Source of the DNA: a virus
IMG/VR virus record: IMGVR_UViG_3300031753_000298
Coordinates: 1-60,988 of that record
Strand: one strand, 5' to 3'
DNA: 60,988 nucleotides
The notes under the pieces were generated by a model. That model was not told where the DNA came from and searched no databases. It saw nothing but the letters and a program-made list of their open reading frames with translations. Of the stretch, positions 15,157 through 24,295 are shown in pieces; the stretch's first letter is position 1, and each line of letters begins with the position of its first letter. A program made the position numbers and the translations under genes.

Positions 15157-15350
15157 CCCCTCCGATCACGCCTGGTCCGCAGGCCGGTCTCGCAGCAGTC
15201 AAGCCGAAGCCCAAAACGAAACTCGGGTTGCGCCCCAAGACTTCGATCTATCTCTCGGATCAGAAAGTATCCCCGTCTGCTGCACAGGACAAAGCAACGA
15301 TCCGACAATGGCGTGCTCAGCAGCAACCGATCCCAGAGAAGCAAATCTAA
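15153..15350 (+). CDS. Small basic Pro-rich protein, 65 aa
   Basis: Coupled by ATGA overlap. Proline- and lysine-rich (AAVKPKPKTKLGLRPK). Last gene before an operator and a new transcription unit. Not recognised. Confidence 0.55.
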   Translation: MTPPITPGPQAGLAAVKPKPKTKLGLRPKTSIYLSDQKVSPSAAQDKATIRQWRAQQQPIPEKQI

Positions 15351-15354
15351 CACG

Positions 15355-15367
15355 TGTCAATCTGACA
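15355..15367. promoter_or_regulatory. Operator O2 (TGTCA-N3-TGACA dyad)
   Basis: TGTCAATCTGACA with ACG before and TAT after, identical to the copy at 21369. A -10-like TAGTAT follows at 15403-15408 but no good -35 is visible. A 6-bp stem with a TGAA loop (15423-15438) lies in the leader of the next gene, which has an AAGGAG site. Confidence 0.65.
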
Positions 15368-15458
15368 TATTCCCTTCTGCGAAAACGCTCCTTTTAATTC
15401 TGTAGTATTCTTTATTCAGTATCAGACCTGAAGGTCTGGGCCAACTAAGGAGAAAGAT

Positions 15459-15911
15459 ATGATCAAGATTCGAAACGAAGGCGAGATTCTTATCAGCCTG
15501 CAGATCAACGGCACGCAAACTATTGCTGCCGGTGGCGTTGCCACTACAGATTCTGCTGTAATTCCCTTTGCAAGCCGCCTTAAGGCTATTCTTGCTCGTG
15601 AAGGCGTGGCTGGAACTGGAACCACAGCAACCGCTGATATCTTGAAGAACGGCGTGACAATGGTTAGCTCAGGCACTTTGCTGAGCTATGCTGGGGGGAC
15701 GAACGTCCCAACATACTCAGCGAACCTTTCGCCGAATCCCCCGACTTTTGCAAAAGGCGATGTTGTGCAGTTGAAGAACATTGCTGTCAATGGCACGACT
15801 GCAGCCGTGGATCAAACCGTGATTTTGGTGCTTGAGCGAGCGCGAGCAGGTTCGTGGAATGATCCTGTGCAGTTCGATACGCTTGGTGCGGACAGCGACG
15901 CTATTAGCTAA
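15459..15911 (+). CDS. Putative capsid decoration / head-associated protein, 150 aa
   Basis: Beta-rich and Thr/Ala/Gly-rich with no Cys (EILISLQINGTQTIAAGG..., DILKNGVTMVSSGTLLSY). It is placed just before the scaffold and major capsid genes, where head decoration proteins often lie, and has a strong ribosome binding site and a stabilising-type leader hairpin, all consistent with high expression. No family match; the call is positional. Confidence 0.4.
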   Translation: MIKIRNEGEILISLQINGTQTIAAGGVATTDSAVIPFASRLKAILAREGVAGTGTTATADILKNGVTMVSSGTLLSYAGGTNVPTYSANLSPNPPTFAKGDVVQLKNIAVNGTTAAVDQTVILVLERARAGSWNDPVQFDTLGADSDAIS

Positions 15912-15947
15912 TTTTTGGACCTCGGCTCTGATGTTGTGAGCCAATCC

Positions 15948-15966
15948 CGTCCGGGTACTCCGGACG
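15948..15966 (+). other. Hairpin between decoration-like gene and scaffold gene
   Basis: CGTCCGG, loop GTACT, CCGGACG: a 7-bp perfect stem. There is no T-run, so it is more likely an mRNA processing or stability hairpin than a terminator. Confidence 0.4.
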
Positions 15967-15986
15967 TAAATGCAAGGGTGGTAATT

Positions 15987-16949
15987 ATGGCAGTAAACGA
16001 CGACGCGCAAGGTACTCTTGAGCAAGTCGATGTCACCGGGCAAGAAAGTGCTGAATCCGGCTACTCCGGAGAAAGCAGCGAAAATGACGACTTCCTCGTC
16101 GTAAACGATCGGGTCAAGTACGCAACTCGCGAAGATGCGATTAAGGCGTACCAAGAATCCGGAAATCGGATCGAACAACTTTCTGTCTGGGAAAAAGAAC
16201 TGAAGGATTACGGAATAACGGATCCCAAAGTTGTCCGACAACTCCTCAACGAACTGGTTCAACGCCGGAACGATGCGGAGAAAGCGGAGAAGCAAGCTAA
16301 GGAAGCGGCTGGAGATGGGAAGGGCAAGCAGACTACCCGCTCCGATGATTCTGACGAACTGAGCAAGGAAGATCAGGCAGCTCTGAAGTGGTTGCAGAAG
16401 ATGGCTCCGAGACTCGGATACGTTCCGAAGGACGAGCTGCAGAAAACTGTAGAGGAGCTGAAAGGCCAAATCACCGAATTGCAGGCTGGCACTCAGGCTG
16501 CACAGGAGGAGAGACGGTCGAGTCTGATCGATTCAGGCCGGCAGAACGTGTCGCAGTGGCTCAGTGATGACAAGATCGCTGATCCGGACGGCAACAAACG
16601 TCACGTGATTGAGACGCTGGTAACAGCGTGGATCAACCAGGATGACGAGCGCGTGAACAAGTTCTATCAGGGCGGTTCGGTAACGAAGGAACTCCTGAAA
16701 GAAGGTTACGACTTGGCGAAGAAGTCGCTGGGTTGGACGGGCGCGCAGCCGGATGCGACAAGCCGAGCAGCAGATAAAGGGCGAGCGATACAGAGAAACA
16801 AGAGCTTGCCGAAACCGGGTACGAGCGGTAAAGCCGGTCAGCAGACTGATGGAGTGCGACGGGACGCGGCAGGGCGCAGGGATCACATTGGTTCGGCGCA
16901 CAACGCGGCTTGGGAGATAGCGAACAAGCACTTTCACAATGCTGAGTAG
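15987..16949 (+). CDS. Putative scaffolding protein
   Basis: 320 residues from the ATG at 15987 (GGGTGG upstream); an in-frame TTG at 15915 precedes the hairpin and is unlikely. Acidic N-terminus, long charged helices (IEQLSVWEKELKDYGITDPKVVRQLL, RRNDAEKAEKQAKEAAGDG), and a basic C-terminus. Composition and position directly upstream of the major capsid gene are typical of scaffolds, which guide prohead assembly and are then released. Confidence 0.65.
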   Translation: MAVNDDAQGTLEQVDVTGQESAESGYSGESSENDDFLVVNDRVKYATREDAIKAYQESGNRIEQLSVWEKELKDYGITDPKVVRQLLNELVQRRNDAEKAEKQAKEAAGDGKGKQTTRSDDSDELSKEDQAALKWLQKMAPRLGYVPKDELQKTVEELKGQITELQAGTQAAQEERRSSLIDSGRQNVSQWLSDDKIADPDGNKRHVIETLVTAWINQDDERVNKFYQGGSVTKELLKEGYDLAKKSLGWTGAQPDATSRAADKGRAIQRNKSLPKPGTSGKAGQQTDGVRRDAAGRRDHIGSAHNAAWEIANKHFHNAE

Positions 16950-17025
16950 CTGAGGCGGATCGGCCTGGTGTAGCAAACGACATCGATGATGAGTCGAGTC
17001 GAAATCAGAAACAGAGGAGAAATTT

Positions 17026-18333
17026 ATGGCGCAGGACACAACTGTTTCGGGTTTTGATGCGGCGTTGAAAGACGTTTACGCAGGCCCGATCCGAAATCAG
17101 CTCAACGAAAAGACGCGGTTGCTTGATCTGTTCACCAAGGGTGACATCGAGCAGTATGAATGGGAAGGCCGTCAGGTCGTCCTGTCTCTCCGCAAAGCGC
17201 GTAACTACGGCGTGAAGGCCACTGCTGAAGGTGGAGCGTTGCCCGTCGCCGGTAAGCAAGCGTACGCAAACCTGAAAATTCCAATGAGGTTCATCCAGGG
17301 CCGCATCGAATTGACCGCACAGGTCATGAAGGCGTCCCGGAGCGACAAAGGCAGCTTTGCTCGCGCGATGGACTCAGAACAAAAGGGCTTGGTTGATGAC
17401 CTGGCCCGGCAGCGCAACCGGATGCTGAATTATTTCGGCCAAGGTACGCTGGCTACCACTACTACGACTGGCGCGGTTGCGGCCGGTGCGAACATTGCGC
17501 TCGCGAACCCTGGTGGAGTAAGCGGGACCACGAACGCGACCCGGTTCATCAAGGTCGGGATGCAGGTCACGATCACTGATGTGACCGGTGTCACGGTGAA
17601 GGTGAACGGCAACGTCACGTCCGTGGCGGAACCGAACATCCAGCTCGACGCCGCTACCGTCAACAACCTCGCGTCTGGCGACCTCGTGTCGCTCGGCTCG
17701 AACTCATTGGCGACTGGTGCGTCCTCGGATTCTTCGTTCGGTTTGGAACCGATGGGAATTCTGGGCATCGTGGATTCGACCACGTACGTGTCCAGCATCT
17801 TCTCGTTGGATCGTTCGCAGGCTGTCAACGCGTTCTTCCGTTCGAATGTGTTGTCGAGCGTCGGGACCATCAGCCCCGACATTCTGCAGCGCGGAACGGA
17901 TAACGCCGAGGAAGTCAGCGGCGAAGTGATCGATCAGTATCTGTGTCACGTTTCGGTTCGGCGTGAGTTGATCAAGCTGACTGAAGCGGATCGTCGATAC
18001 ATGGGCAGCTCTCAGCCCAAGAACTTCGACGGCGGCACAGAGGCCGGCGCGTTCAAGTCCGAGTACTCCTTCAACGGAACTCCGGTGAAGGTGGACAAGG
18101 ATTTCGCGTACGGAACCCTGATCGGCGCGAACAAGAGTCACCTGTTCTGGATCCCAGAGGTCGAGGGAGAATGGGCGGATGACGACGGCACGGTGCTGTT
18201 CCGTGTTCAAAACAAAGATAACTATGAAGCAAGATACCGCGTTTACGAGAATTTTTTCTCAGACAAGGGCGACAGTCACGTAAGGTTCGACGGAATTACC
18301 GCGACAGTCGTTAGCGGCGTCTTTGCCGATTAG
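17026..18333 (+). CDS. Major capsid protein
   Basis: 435 residues. The order of features fits an HK97-fold capsid protein of short-tailed phages: an N-terminal arm (ALKDVYAGPIRNQLNEKTRLLDLF), the E-loop region (QVVLSLRKARNYGVKATAEGGALPVAG), the spine helix (FARAMDSEQKGLVDDLARQRNRMLNYFG), an inserted beta domain rich in Thr/Val (about residues 160-240), and a C-terminal A-domain ending in RFDGITATVVSGVFAD. AGAGGAG lies before the ATG and a terminator follows, so it can be expressed strongly. No CTGTGCAG copy is found in the gene. Confidence 0.88.
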   Translation: MAQDTTVSGFDAALKDVYAGPIRNQLNEKTRLLDLFTKGDIEQYEWEGRQVVLSLRKARNYGVKATAEGGALPVAGKQAYANLKIPMRFIQGRIELTAQVMKASRSDKGSFARAMDSEQKGLVDDLARQRNRMLNYFGQGTLATTTTTGAVAAGANIALANPGGVSGTTNATRFIKVGMQVTITDVTGVTVKVNGNVTSVAEPNIQLDAATVNNLASGDLVSLGSNSLATGASSDSSFGLEPMGILGIVDSTTYVSSIFSLDRSQAVNAFFRSNVLSSVGTISPDILQRGTDNAEEVSGEVIDQYLCHVSVRRELIKLTEADRRYMGSSQPKNFDGGTEAGAFKSEYSFNGTPVKVDKDFAYGTLIGANKSHLFWIPEVEGEWADDDGTVLFRVQNKDNYEARYRVYENFFSDKGDSHVRFDGITATVVSGVFAD

Positions 18334-18356
18334 TTTCAATAACTTAGCAGCATTTG

Positions 18357-18381
18357 GGCCATCCTAACCGATGGCCTTTTT
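18357..18381 (+). terminator. Rho-independent terminator after the capsid gene
   Basis: GGCCATC, loop CTAACC, GATGGCC, then TTTTT. The 7-bp stem begins 24 bases after the capsid stop. It would separate the capsid transcript from the downstream endonuclease gene. Confidence 0.85.
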
Positions 18382-18411
18382 GCTTTGTACGAGAACTTTA
18401 TTATAATTCAC

Positions 18412-18440
18412 TTGATTTTCCATGAGAATTAAACTATAAT
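18412..18440 (+). promoter_or_regulatory. Private promoter of the second HNH gene
   Basis: TTGATT (18412-18417), 17-base spacer, TATAAT (18435-18440). Transcription would start within about 3 bases of the ATG at 18450, so the mRNA would be leaderless. A further TATAAT at 18402 may mark a second start. Confidence 0.75.
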
Positions 18441-18449
18441 GATTTCATC

Positions 18450-19049
18450 ATGGAAACCAAACGCTGCTGGAAATGTACTCACACAAAGCCTCTGACCGAA
18501 TTTCACAAAAACCGCACGACATCTGATGGATATGAACAAGTCTGCAAACCGTGCAAAGCGAATGAATCAGCCCTTCGTCGGCAAAGACGGGCATCTGCTG
18601 GGCTTTGTCATTGCGGGCGTGAACGCAAAATAGGGTACAACACTTGCTCTATTTGTGTGGAGAAAAGTCTTCTTTGGGGCCGAAGTAATCCAAACAAAAA
18701 AGAAGATGGGATAGCTTGGCGGAAATCTGTTCGTGCCCGTATTTTCGCTCATTATGGTAAACAGTGCGCCTGCTGCGGTTTTTCATGTCAGGATTTTCTA
18801 ACAATCAATCACATCAATGGAGGAGGCAATCAGCATCGCAAAGAAGTCGGTGGAGGAACTATTTTCTATTCCTGGCTTATTCGACACAACTTCCCTTCCG
18901 GATTCAACACGCTCTGCTACAACTGCAACTGTGCCGCAGGACACAACGGAGGAATCTGCCCACACAAAACGAGCTGCGCGGATTCTGCTAAACTACCCGC
19001 AGGAAACGCCTATGCTATCCTTCCTGAAATCGTTGCTGAGCGAGCCTGA
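18450..19049 (+). CDS. HNH endonuclease, free-standing
   Basis: 199 residues. An N-terminal zinc finger (RCWKC...FHKNRTTSDGYEQVCKPC), a second Cys cluster (LCHCGRERK...CSIC), then the HNH core: QCACCGF, FLTINHINGGGNQHRKEVGGG, GFNTLCYNCNCAAGHNGGICPH. This is a well-defined phage HNH family. The final about 20 residues overlap the next gene in another frame, as if the endonuclease gene had inserted just before it. AT-rich, with no CTGTGCAG copy. Confidence 0.85.
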   Translation: METKRCWKCTHTKPLTEFHKNRTTSDGYEQVCKPCKANESALRRQRRASAGLCHCGRERKIGYNTCSICVEKSLLWGRSNPNKKEDGIAWRKSVRARIFAHYGKQCACCGFSCQDFLTINHINGGGNQHRKEVGGGTIFYSWLIRHNFPSGFNTLCYNCNCAAGHNGGICPHKTSCADSAKLPAGNAYAILPEIVAERA

Positions 19050-19236
19050 CGGTTCCTCCATCTCCTACGCTCGCGTCTCCGGATCGATCGCTCTCCTCGC
19101 CACAATCGGATGGGTTACCTACCTGGTCCTCAAGACTCATGCTCTCCCGCCCCTCGGCGAAGCCTCCGCGTTCGTCTCGGCCAGCTACGCCGTGAACAAG
19201 GTCGCGACGGCCGCCCAGTCTTATCTCCAAAAGTGA
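19012..19236 (+). CDS. Small membrane protein, possible holin, 74 aa
   Basis: ATG at 19012 with AGGAAA upstream; longer in-frame upstream starts overlap the HNH gene and are rejected. Layout: FLKSLLSEPDGSSISYARV, membrane span SGSIALLATIGWVTYLVL, then a second hydrophobic stretch ending AVNKVATAAQSY. This SEPDG...S-x-R-V arrangement with a TM hairpin is common in phage membrane proteins annotated as holins; the function is not proven. Confidence 0.55.
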   Translation: MLSFLKSLLSEPDGSSISYARVSGSIALLATIGWVTYLVLKTHALPPLGEASAFVSASYAVNKVATAAQSYLQK

Positions 19237-19360
19237 TACACTTAATTCGACGGCATTCTCGCTGTTCAACGGCCTCTTGCTGATCCGTCTCGGCAATCGC
19301 CCCTAACCCGCGCAACCGATCCTGTCCTCCGGAATCGGCCCTGTGTATAGGAGAAGCGTT

Positions 19361-19945
19361 ATGGCTTTAGCTCTCGAAACCCAGCAAGTCTCCCTCAAAA
19401 TTGTGGACGAAGCCGCAGTCGTTGGCACCGCGGACGGCGACGAAGTGTCCGGCAAGCAAATCTACCGCTCAATGGGCAACAACAAAGTGTGGCGCAACGA
19501 CGCCCGCGGCAAGTACGTTTCCCTGATGTTCGACGGCCAAGAAATTAAGTTCCGCCCCGGAGAAATCAAAACGTTCAGCATCTCGGTCGCGAACGCCCTG
19601 ATTCGCGCCTCTGCGATCATCGTGGGTGACAAACTCACCGGTGAGATCGCGCCGTTCCTTCAGCGCGTCGGCTACTCCGACCTCGCCACGAACGAATCGA
19701 AACCGTTCGCGAGTCCGACTACGTGCCCGGTCTGCGGTAACGATCAGCACACGCTCGCACGCCTCACACGCCACATCCTGAAGCACAAGAAGACTCACCC
19801 CGAACTCTTCGAAGACGCCCAGGACGCCCAAGAAGAGTTGCAACGCAACCTCTCCACCGAAGAGATCGTCGAGTCCGAGTTAGCGGAAGCCGATGGTGCT
19901 GACTCTGTGCAGAACGTAGTGGAACCAGAAACTGATGAACAATGA
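19361..19945 (+). CDS. Hypothetical protein with C-terminal zinc finger, 194 aa
   Basis: AGGAG precedes the ATG. An N-terminal beta-rich part (VWRNDARGKYVSLMFDGQEIKFRPGEIKTFSI) contacts or is part of the virion by composition. Around residues 124-150 lies CPVCG...LTRHILKHKKTH, a C2H2-type zinc finger. The tail is acidic. Its stop overlaps the next start. Likely an assembly or head-completion factor; not recognised. Confidence 0.65.
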   Translation: MALALETQQVSLKIVDEAAVVGTADGDEVSGKQIYRSMGNNKVWRNDARGKYVSLMFDGQEIKFRPGEIKTFSISVANALIRASAIIVGDKLTGEIAPFLQRVGYSDLATNESKPFASPTTCPVCGNDQHTLARLTRHILKHKKTHPELFEDAQDAQEELQRNLSTEEIVESELAEADGADSVQNVVEPETDEQ

Positions 19946-20535
19946 GTGATCGGACTCCACCGGCCGGCTTCGTGCGATCCTTGCAACTCATGGATTCGCT
20001 CCTCTCCGTCCGCTGGGGTCCAAAAGTAGGCAAGTGGGTGATTGAGCGCAAGGCTTTCGTCCCCGTGAGCGAGATTGAGTTTCTCCGCAAACGCAAGGCT
20101 CGCGCGAAAGCCTTCTTCAATCATCCGCCAGCAAACGCGACTTCTGCACAGAAGCAACAGCAGGGCGCGTTGTGGGAAGAACTGAGTGAGGAGTTGGCGA
20201 GCGCCCGGATGGGCAAACGTCCTATCATGTTCACCAAAGTTCTCTCGCCCGAAATCTACAACGCTCTCGCGGCCGCGGACATCCGGCGCTACGGAGGCTA
20301 CGCCCGCTACGCCGACGCCCTCGAAGCCGGCGAGGAGCGAGCAGAAGCCGAGGCCGAACGTATCCTCTCGAACAAGCGTAACGCGTACAACAAAGAAGTG
20401 TATGACATGCTCAACTTCATCTGGAAGAAACGAGAGGACTCTTTGATCAACGGCGAACGGGACATGCGCAAACTTCTTCACGACAAGAAGACGCAGCCAG
20501 ATGATGAGCCACTTCTAAGTTTGACCGATATGTAA
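19942..20535 (+). CDS. Hypothetical phage protein, 197 aa
   Basis: ATGA-coupled. Contains RWGPKVGKWVIERKAFVPVSEI and a long helical C-terminus (EEERAEAEAERIL-like segment). The stop codon sits in the loop of a 7-bp hairpin (ACCGATA 20524-20530, TATCGGT 20540-20546). Genes with this opening occur between capsid and adaptor genes in phages; the role is not assigned. Confidence 0.6.
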   Translation: MSDRTPPAGFVRSLQLMDSLLSVRWGPKVGKWVIERKAFVPVSEIEFLRKRKARAKAFFNHPPANATSAQKQQQGALWEELSEELASARMGKRPIMFTKVLSPEIYNALAAADIRRYGGYARYADALEAGEERAEAEAERILSNKRNAYNKEVYDMLNFIWKKREDSLINGERDMRKLLHDKKTQPDDEPLLSLTDM

Positions 20536-20546
20536 CAGCTATCGGT
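20524..20546 (+). other. Hairpin spanning a stop codon
   Basis: ACCGATA and TATCGGT flank a 9-base loop that contains the TAA of the preceding gene. No T-run follows, so it is probably a processing or attenuation hairpin. The rest of the 90-base gap to the next gene holds one CTGTGCAG copy (20599) and a -10-like TACAAT. Confidence 0.45.
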
Positions 20547-20626
20547 CGTTCTGCCCAGGCTGAAAGACTTTTCGTTGCTAACCTATCCGATCAGTCTCCT
20601 GTGCAGAACTAAGGTACAATATTCGC

Positions 20627-21355
20627 ATGGCGATCACGGGCCAATTTCTCATCGATCTCACGAACGATAATCTCGCCGGATACGCCAACAGCGTTTCGGA
20701 TCGCCAGCTCTTATCTCATCTGAATGAAGCAAAAGATGAGGTGTGGACACTCCTGAAGAGTTTGCAGGACGAGGATTTCCTCCAGACTAGCCAGAACACA
20801 GACTCCACACAGCTCAATTATTTCCCAAAAGACATCAACGGCAACCCTCTCGCGAACGGCGCGCTCTCCACGACACTCCGAGACTACACGTTGCCGGCGG
20901 ACTTCCGCGAGATCAAGTTCATCGAAGTGACGCTCAAGGGATACGAACAAACGGTGTTCGTGTTCAAAGAAGTGAATAGTGAGGACTGGAAGACCGCGCG
21001 CCGCTCGGCAAACGTGGATCCAACGCTCACGCCGACGATCGAGTACTTCTACACGATTCGGAACAAGAAGATTTTCTCTCTTGCACAGTTCCCCGAGGTT
21101 CCGTTTACGCTGACTCTCTGGTACACCCAGTCCCTTCCTGACTTTGAAGCCGGTGACGTGATCAGTTCTATTCTTGATCCGTACAATAAGAAAATGGCGA
21201 CCTACGCCGCGAAAAAGAGCATGATCGGAACGCAAGATCCTTCCCAATTCGCCCTCTGGACTTCCCAATGGAAAGAAGACATCATCAGCATCACGACCGG
21301 TTCAGCTCCAACCAATCAGAGCGATGCAAAATATGTAGAAGATTTCCTGGGCTGA
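20627..21355 (+). CDS. Head-tail adaptor protein candidate
   Basis: 242 residues. Helical start (DLTNDNLAGYANSVSDRQLLSHLNEAKDEVWTLLK) followed by DYTLPADFREIKFIEV and FTLTLWYTQSLPDF. This order is like adaptor (gp4/gp11-type) proteins that bind the portal in short-tailed phages, and the position between capsid and nozzle agrees. No ribosome binding site is obvious. Confidence 0.6.
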   Translation: MAITGQFLIDLTNDNLAGYANSVSDRQLLSHLNEAKDEVWTLLKSLQDEDFLQTSQNTDSTQLNYFPKDINGNPLANGALSTTLRDYTLPADFREIKFIEVTLKGYEQTVFVFKEVNSEDWKTARRSANVDPTLTPTIEYFYTIRNKKIFSLAQFPEVPFTLTLWYTQSLPDFEAGDVISSILDPYNKKMATYAAKKSMIGTQDPSQFALWTSQWKEDIISITTGSAPTNQSDAKYVEDFLG

Positions 21356-21368
21356 TTCTCTTCAAACG

Positions 21369-21381
21369 TGTCAATCTGACA
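21369..21381. promoter_or_regulatory. Operator O3 (TGTCA-N3-TGACA dyad)
   Basis: TGTCAATCTGACA, 14 bases after the adaptor stop and 74 before the nozzle-like gene. A -10-like TAGAAT follows at 21389-21394. The 17 bases around it (CGTG...CATAT flanks) are identical to O2. Confidence 0.65.
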
Positions 21382-21454
21382 TATCTGCTAGAATAATTCC
21401 TGAAGCAGCCTCTTTGAGCGCTCGTACGGTGGGCCGAAGAGTGAATGAGCGACT

Positions 21455-24295
21455 ATGCCGCGTAAGCCTACAGGAAGCAACCGGGTCGAAGACTCTCGTT
21501 GGGATTTGGTTCTCGGCGAAGATACCTACGCCGGACAAAACGCTCAGAATCCAGCTACTGCTCGCCAAGTTCAATCTTTCATTCCACAGGATGATGGCCA
21601 GCTCCATCGCGAACTAGTCGAGCCGACCTTCGCCTCAAACACGCTCACCGGCCCTGTCTGCGGTCTCTACTCCTTCAACCAAAACAACGGCATCGGCGGA
21701 GTCGTCCGCACTCAGTTCGCGGCGGCCCGCACGAACTTCACAGTCGGAACGAAGACTTGTAATTTCTATCAACTGGTCGCCGGCGCATGGTCCGCAGTCG
21801 CCGCAGTCGGAACGCTCGCTGACGCCCCGCAATGCGTCACACTCGAAAACAACTTCTTCCTCTCCGATGGCGTCACGAACTGGCTCTACAACGGAACTAT
21901 TTGGGTAAACGTCGGTTTCAAGATTCCGCTTGGTGCCCCAGCCATCAACGTCACTCAAGGAAGCAACCAGGTCGTCTTTATTGGCGGCGCCTCAGCAGTC
22001 ACCGCTACGTTCTACCGAGCGAGCTACTCTGGGCAGCATGGCGAGTGCGGTATTACGCGACAAGGCTTGCCTCCCGTTCTAGCCGGACCCGTAACGAACA
22101 ATAGTGTTCTGTTCAATCCGCCCCAGCTCACCGGCTCACGTGACCCGAACGTTCACCCGATGCAGTGGGCCACGATCGACGCAAACGGAAACATCACCGG
22201 GTACATCACGCCGAATCCTCTCGATACAGACACCGCGAACGGTCACCAAGCGATCGTCACGTTCAGCTTGTACTTTCCTGCTCCTGGACTCTACCAGATC
22301 TCTCTCCTCCACGATGACGGCGCGTTCTTCGGAATGGGTCCAGGTTCCGTAACCGGTGCGGCTCCCGTGAAAGTCTCTGGCCCGTACATCAACATGTTCA
22401 CGAACACGACTCCCACGAAGGCATATCCGAACTTCGGCGGCACGAACCAAGCCGCGAACAATGGGAGCTACAACGACATCTTCACTGTGCAGATCTTGCA
22501 GGCCGACACATACGGGGTCGAGATTGCGTATCGAAACTGGCAGAACAATCAAGATCTCATGTTCCTCGTGAACGGCGCCACGCCGGTCGCCGGCTCCGCC
22601 GCGTCGCAAGGGGTCACCGCTAACGTCGGCCGTTACTACTGGTACACCGACGCCGATCAAACTACGGGCGTAGTCACTGAGAGTTCGTCTTCAGCAATCG
22701 GAACCGTAAGCGGCGCTTCGATCAACGCCACGATCAATGTGTATCAGCAGCCTGGCCTCACATCATCCAACACAGCCAACGCGAACATAACTGGCTCAGC
22801 CTCCACCGACTCCCCCGGTCCAATCGCAACCGCGTTCGCTTCGTGGATGGTCGGAATGAATCTCTGGATCAACGGGACACTCATAGGCAAGATACAATCA
22901 GTTACTGACTCAAGCCATCTTGTCCTAACCGCGAACGCTCTCGCTACAATCACAAACGGGCGCCCAGTCATCGCCGACCCGCGCTCGACTCACTGGCACA
23001 TTTACGCGAGCGAAACGGACGGATCTAAAGTGGGCCAGTATCTCGCTACGGTGCCAGTCACGCAGAACTTGAGCACGACTCCGTATCAAGATACGTCTCC
23101 TTTCATCGACAACGTAGCGAACACGTTCTTGCCGATCTACAGGCCCGTGCGCAACGACATGCCGCCGCCGAGCAAGATCCTCGAAGTCCACAAATCCCGC
23201 ATGTTCCGGCGCCGCGAAGCCAAACCCAACTTCTTTAACTTCACCGCGAACGAAGAAGTCACGTCCGGAAACAACGGAGATCCTGCACAGTGCATGCCGG
23301 GCGCGGACGTAAACACGATCAGTGACATGGTGAATGAGACTTCGTATCCGGATCAATCCGCCCGGATCCGCTCGATCATCGCGCACATGGATGCGCTCTA
23401 CTTATTCTCGGAGAAGCAGACTTACCCTCTATACGGCCAGTCTGTAGATGATTTCTCGATCAGTCAGTACGTCACGTTTCAACGAGGGATCGCGGGCCGG
23501 TTCGCCGGCAAATCTACCTCGTACGGTCTCGCGTTCGTTACGTACGATCGCAAAGCTGTGCTATACCCGTCTTCCTACTACGCAAACTATCTCGCAGAGC
23601 AGATGGACACAACTTCTCAGCTCCTCGAAATCGGCAAGCCGATGCGTAACAAACTGCTCGGGATCGATCCGACCCGACTCGACGAAGTAGTAAGTGAGTT
23701 CTACCTCTACGGGATCCGCGCGTGGTGGATTGTCTCTTACCCACTCGCCGCTGGCGGCTACCAGTGTTACGTCTACGATTTCGGCACACACATTTGGTTT
23801 CAGCTCCAACGAGGGTTCGCGTCTCTCGCTGCAATGGAAGTGTCCGAGGGAATCATCGTGCTCGTCGGAGGCGACGGTGCAGGCAATACATACGTGATTG
23901 ACGATCAATCTGGAACGTACAACCAAACCGGAACCTACCCGCAAGCCACGTTCCGCACGGCTTTGATTGACTTCGGCAATCCGAACATCGCGCACGTGTT
24001 CCGCTATCTCGAACTGGAGTTCAACTCTGCACAGATGGCAAAAGATACGACGATCACTGTTTGGTACGATCCAGTCGATGTGGACAATCCAGGCGTAGGT
24101 AAACTTATCCCTCTTCGTCCCGCAAAGGGGGCGAATCGATATCGTGCATGGAGTGAAGGAGCCGCAACTTGTCAGCGCATGCTTTTACAGATTCAGACGC
24201 GCTCTAGCACGAATGCAGGCGTAATCCGCGGAATTAAATTGGCCGCCGATCCAGTCACAGGCGTGCTCCCGTCTGATCAGGCCGGAGGCGTGTAA
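21455..24295 (+). CDS. Large tail protein, nozzle / stabilisation-like, with a PA14-like insert
   Basis: 946 residues. The N-terminus and C-terminal two thirds read like the beta-propeller nozzle proteins of short-tailed phages: repeated short strands (GVTNWLYNGTIWVNVG, YDRKAVLYPSSYYANYL, VYDFGTHIWFQLQRGFASLA, AYRVI-like blocks) and the RPVRNDMPPPSKILEVHKSRMF segment. Around residues 230-375 an insert (YFPAPGLYQISLLHDDGAFF ... NQDLMFLVNG) resembles a PA14 carbohydrate-binding domain. Role: tail tube/nozzle with possible surface binding. GTP-independent assembly component; assignment by composition and order. Confidence 0.55.
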   Translation: MPRKPTGSNRVEDSRWDLVLGEDTYAGQNAQNPATARQVQSFIPQDDGQLHRELVEPTFASNTLTGPVCGLYSFNQNNGIGGVVRTQFAAARTNFTVGTKTCNFYQLVAGAWSAVAAVGTLADAPQCVTLENNFFLSDGVTNWLYNGTIWVNVGFKIPLGAPAINVTQGSNQVVFIGGASAVTATFYRASYSGQHGECGITRQGLPPVLAGPVTNNSVLFNPPQLTGSRDPNVHPMQWATIDANGNITGYITPNPLDTDTANGHQAIVTFSLYFPAPGLYQISLLHDDGAFFGMGPGSVTGAAPVKVSGPYINMFTNTTPTKAYPNFGGTNQAANNGSYNDIFTVQILQADTYGVEIAYRNWQNNQDLMFLVNGATPVAGSAASQGVTANVGRYYWYTDADQTTGVVTESSSSAIGTVSGASINATINVYQQPGLTSSNTANANITGSASTDSPGPIATAFASWMVGMNLWINGTLIGKIQSVTDSSHLVLTANALATITNGRPVIADPRSTHWHIYASETDGSKVGQYLATVPVTQNLSTTPYQDTSPFIDNVANTFLPIYRPVRNDMPPPSKILEVHKSRMFRRREAKPNFFNFTANEEVTSGNNGDPAQCMPGADVNTISDMVNETSYPDQSARIRSIIAHMDALYLFSEKQTYPLYGQSVDDFSISQYVTFQRGIAGRFAGKSTSYGLAFVTYDRKAVLYPSSYYANYLAEQMDTTSQLLEIGKPMRNKLLGIDPTRLDEVVSEFYLYGIRAWWIVSYPLAAGGYQCYVYDFGTHIWFQLQRGFASLAAMEVSEGIIVLVGGDGAGNTYVIDDQSGTYNQTGTYPQATFRTALIDFGNPNIAHVFRYLELEFNSAQMAKDTTITVWYDPVDVDNPGVGKLIPLRPAKGANRYRAWSEGAATCQRMLLQIQTRSSTNAGVIRGIKLAADPVTGVLPSDQAGGV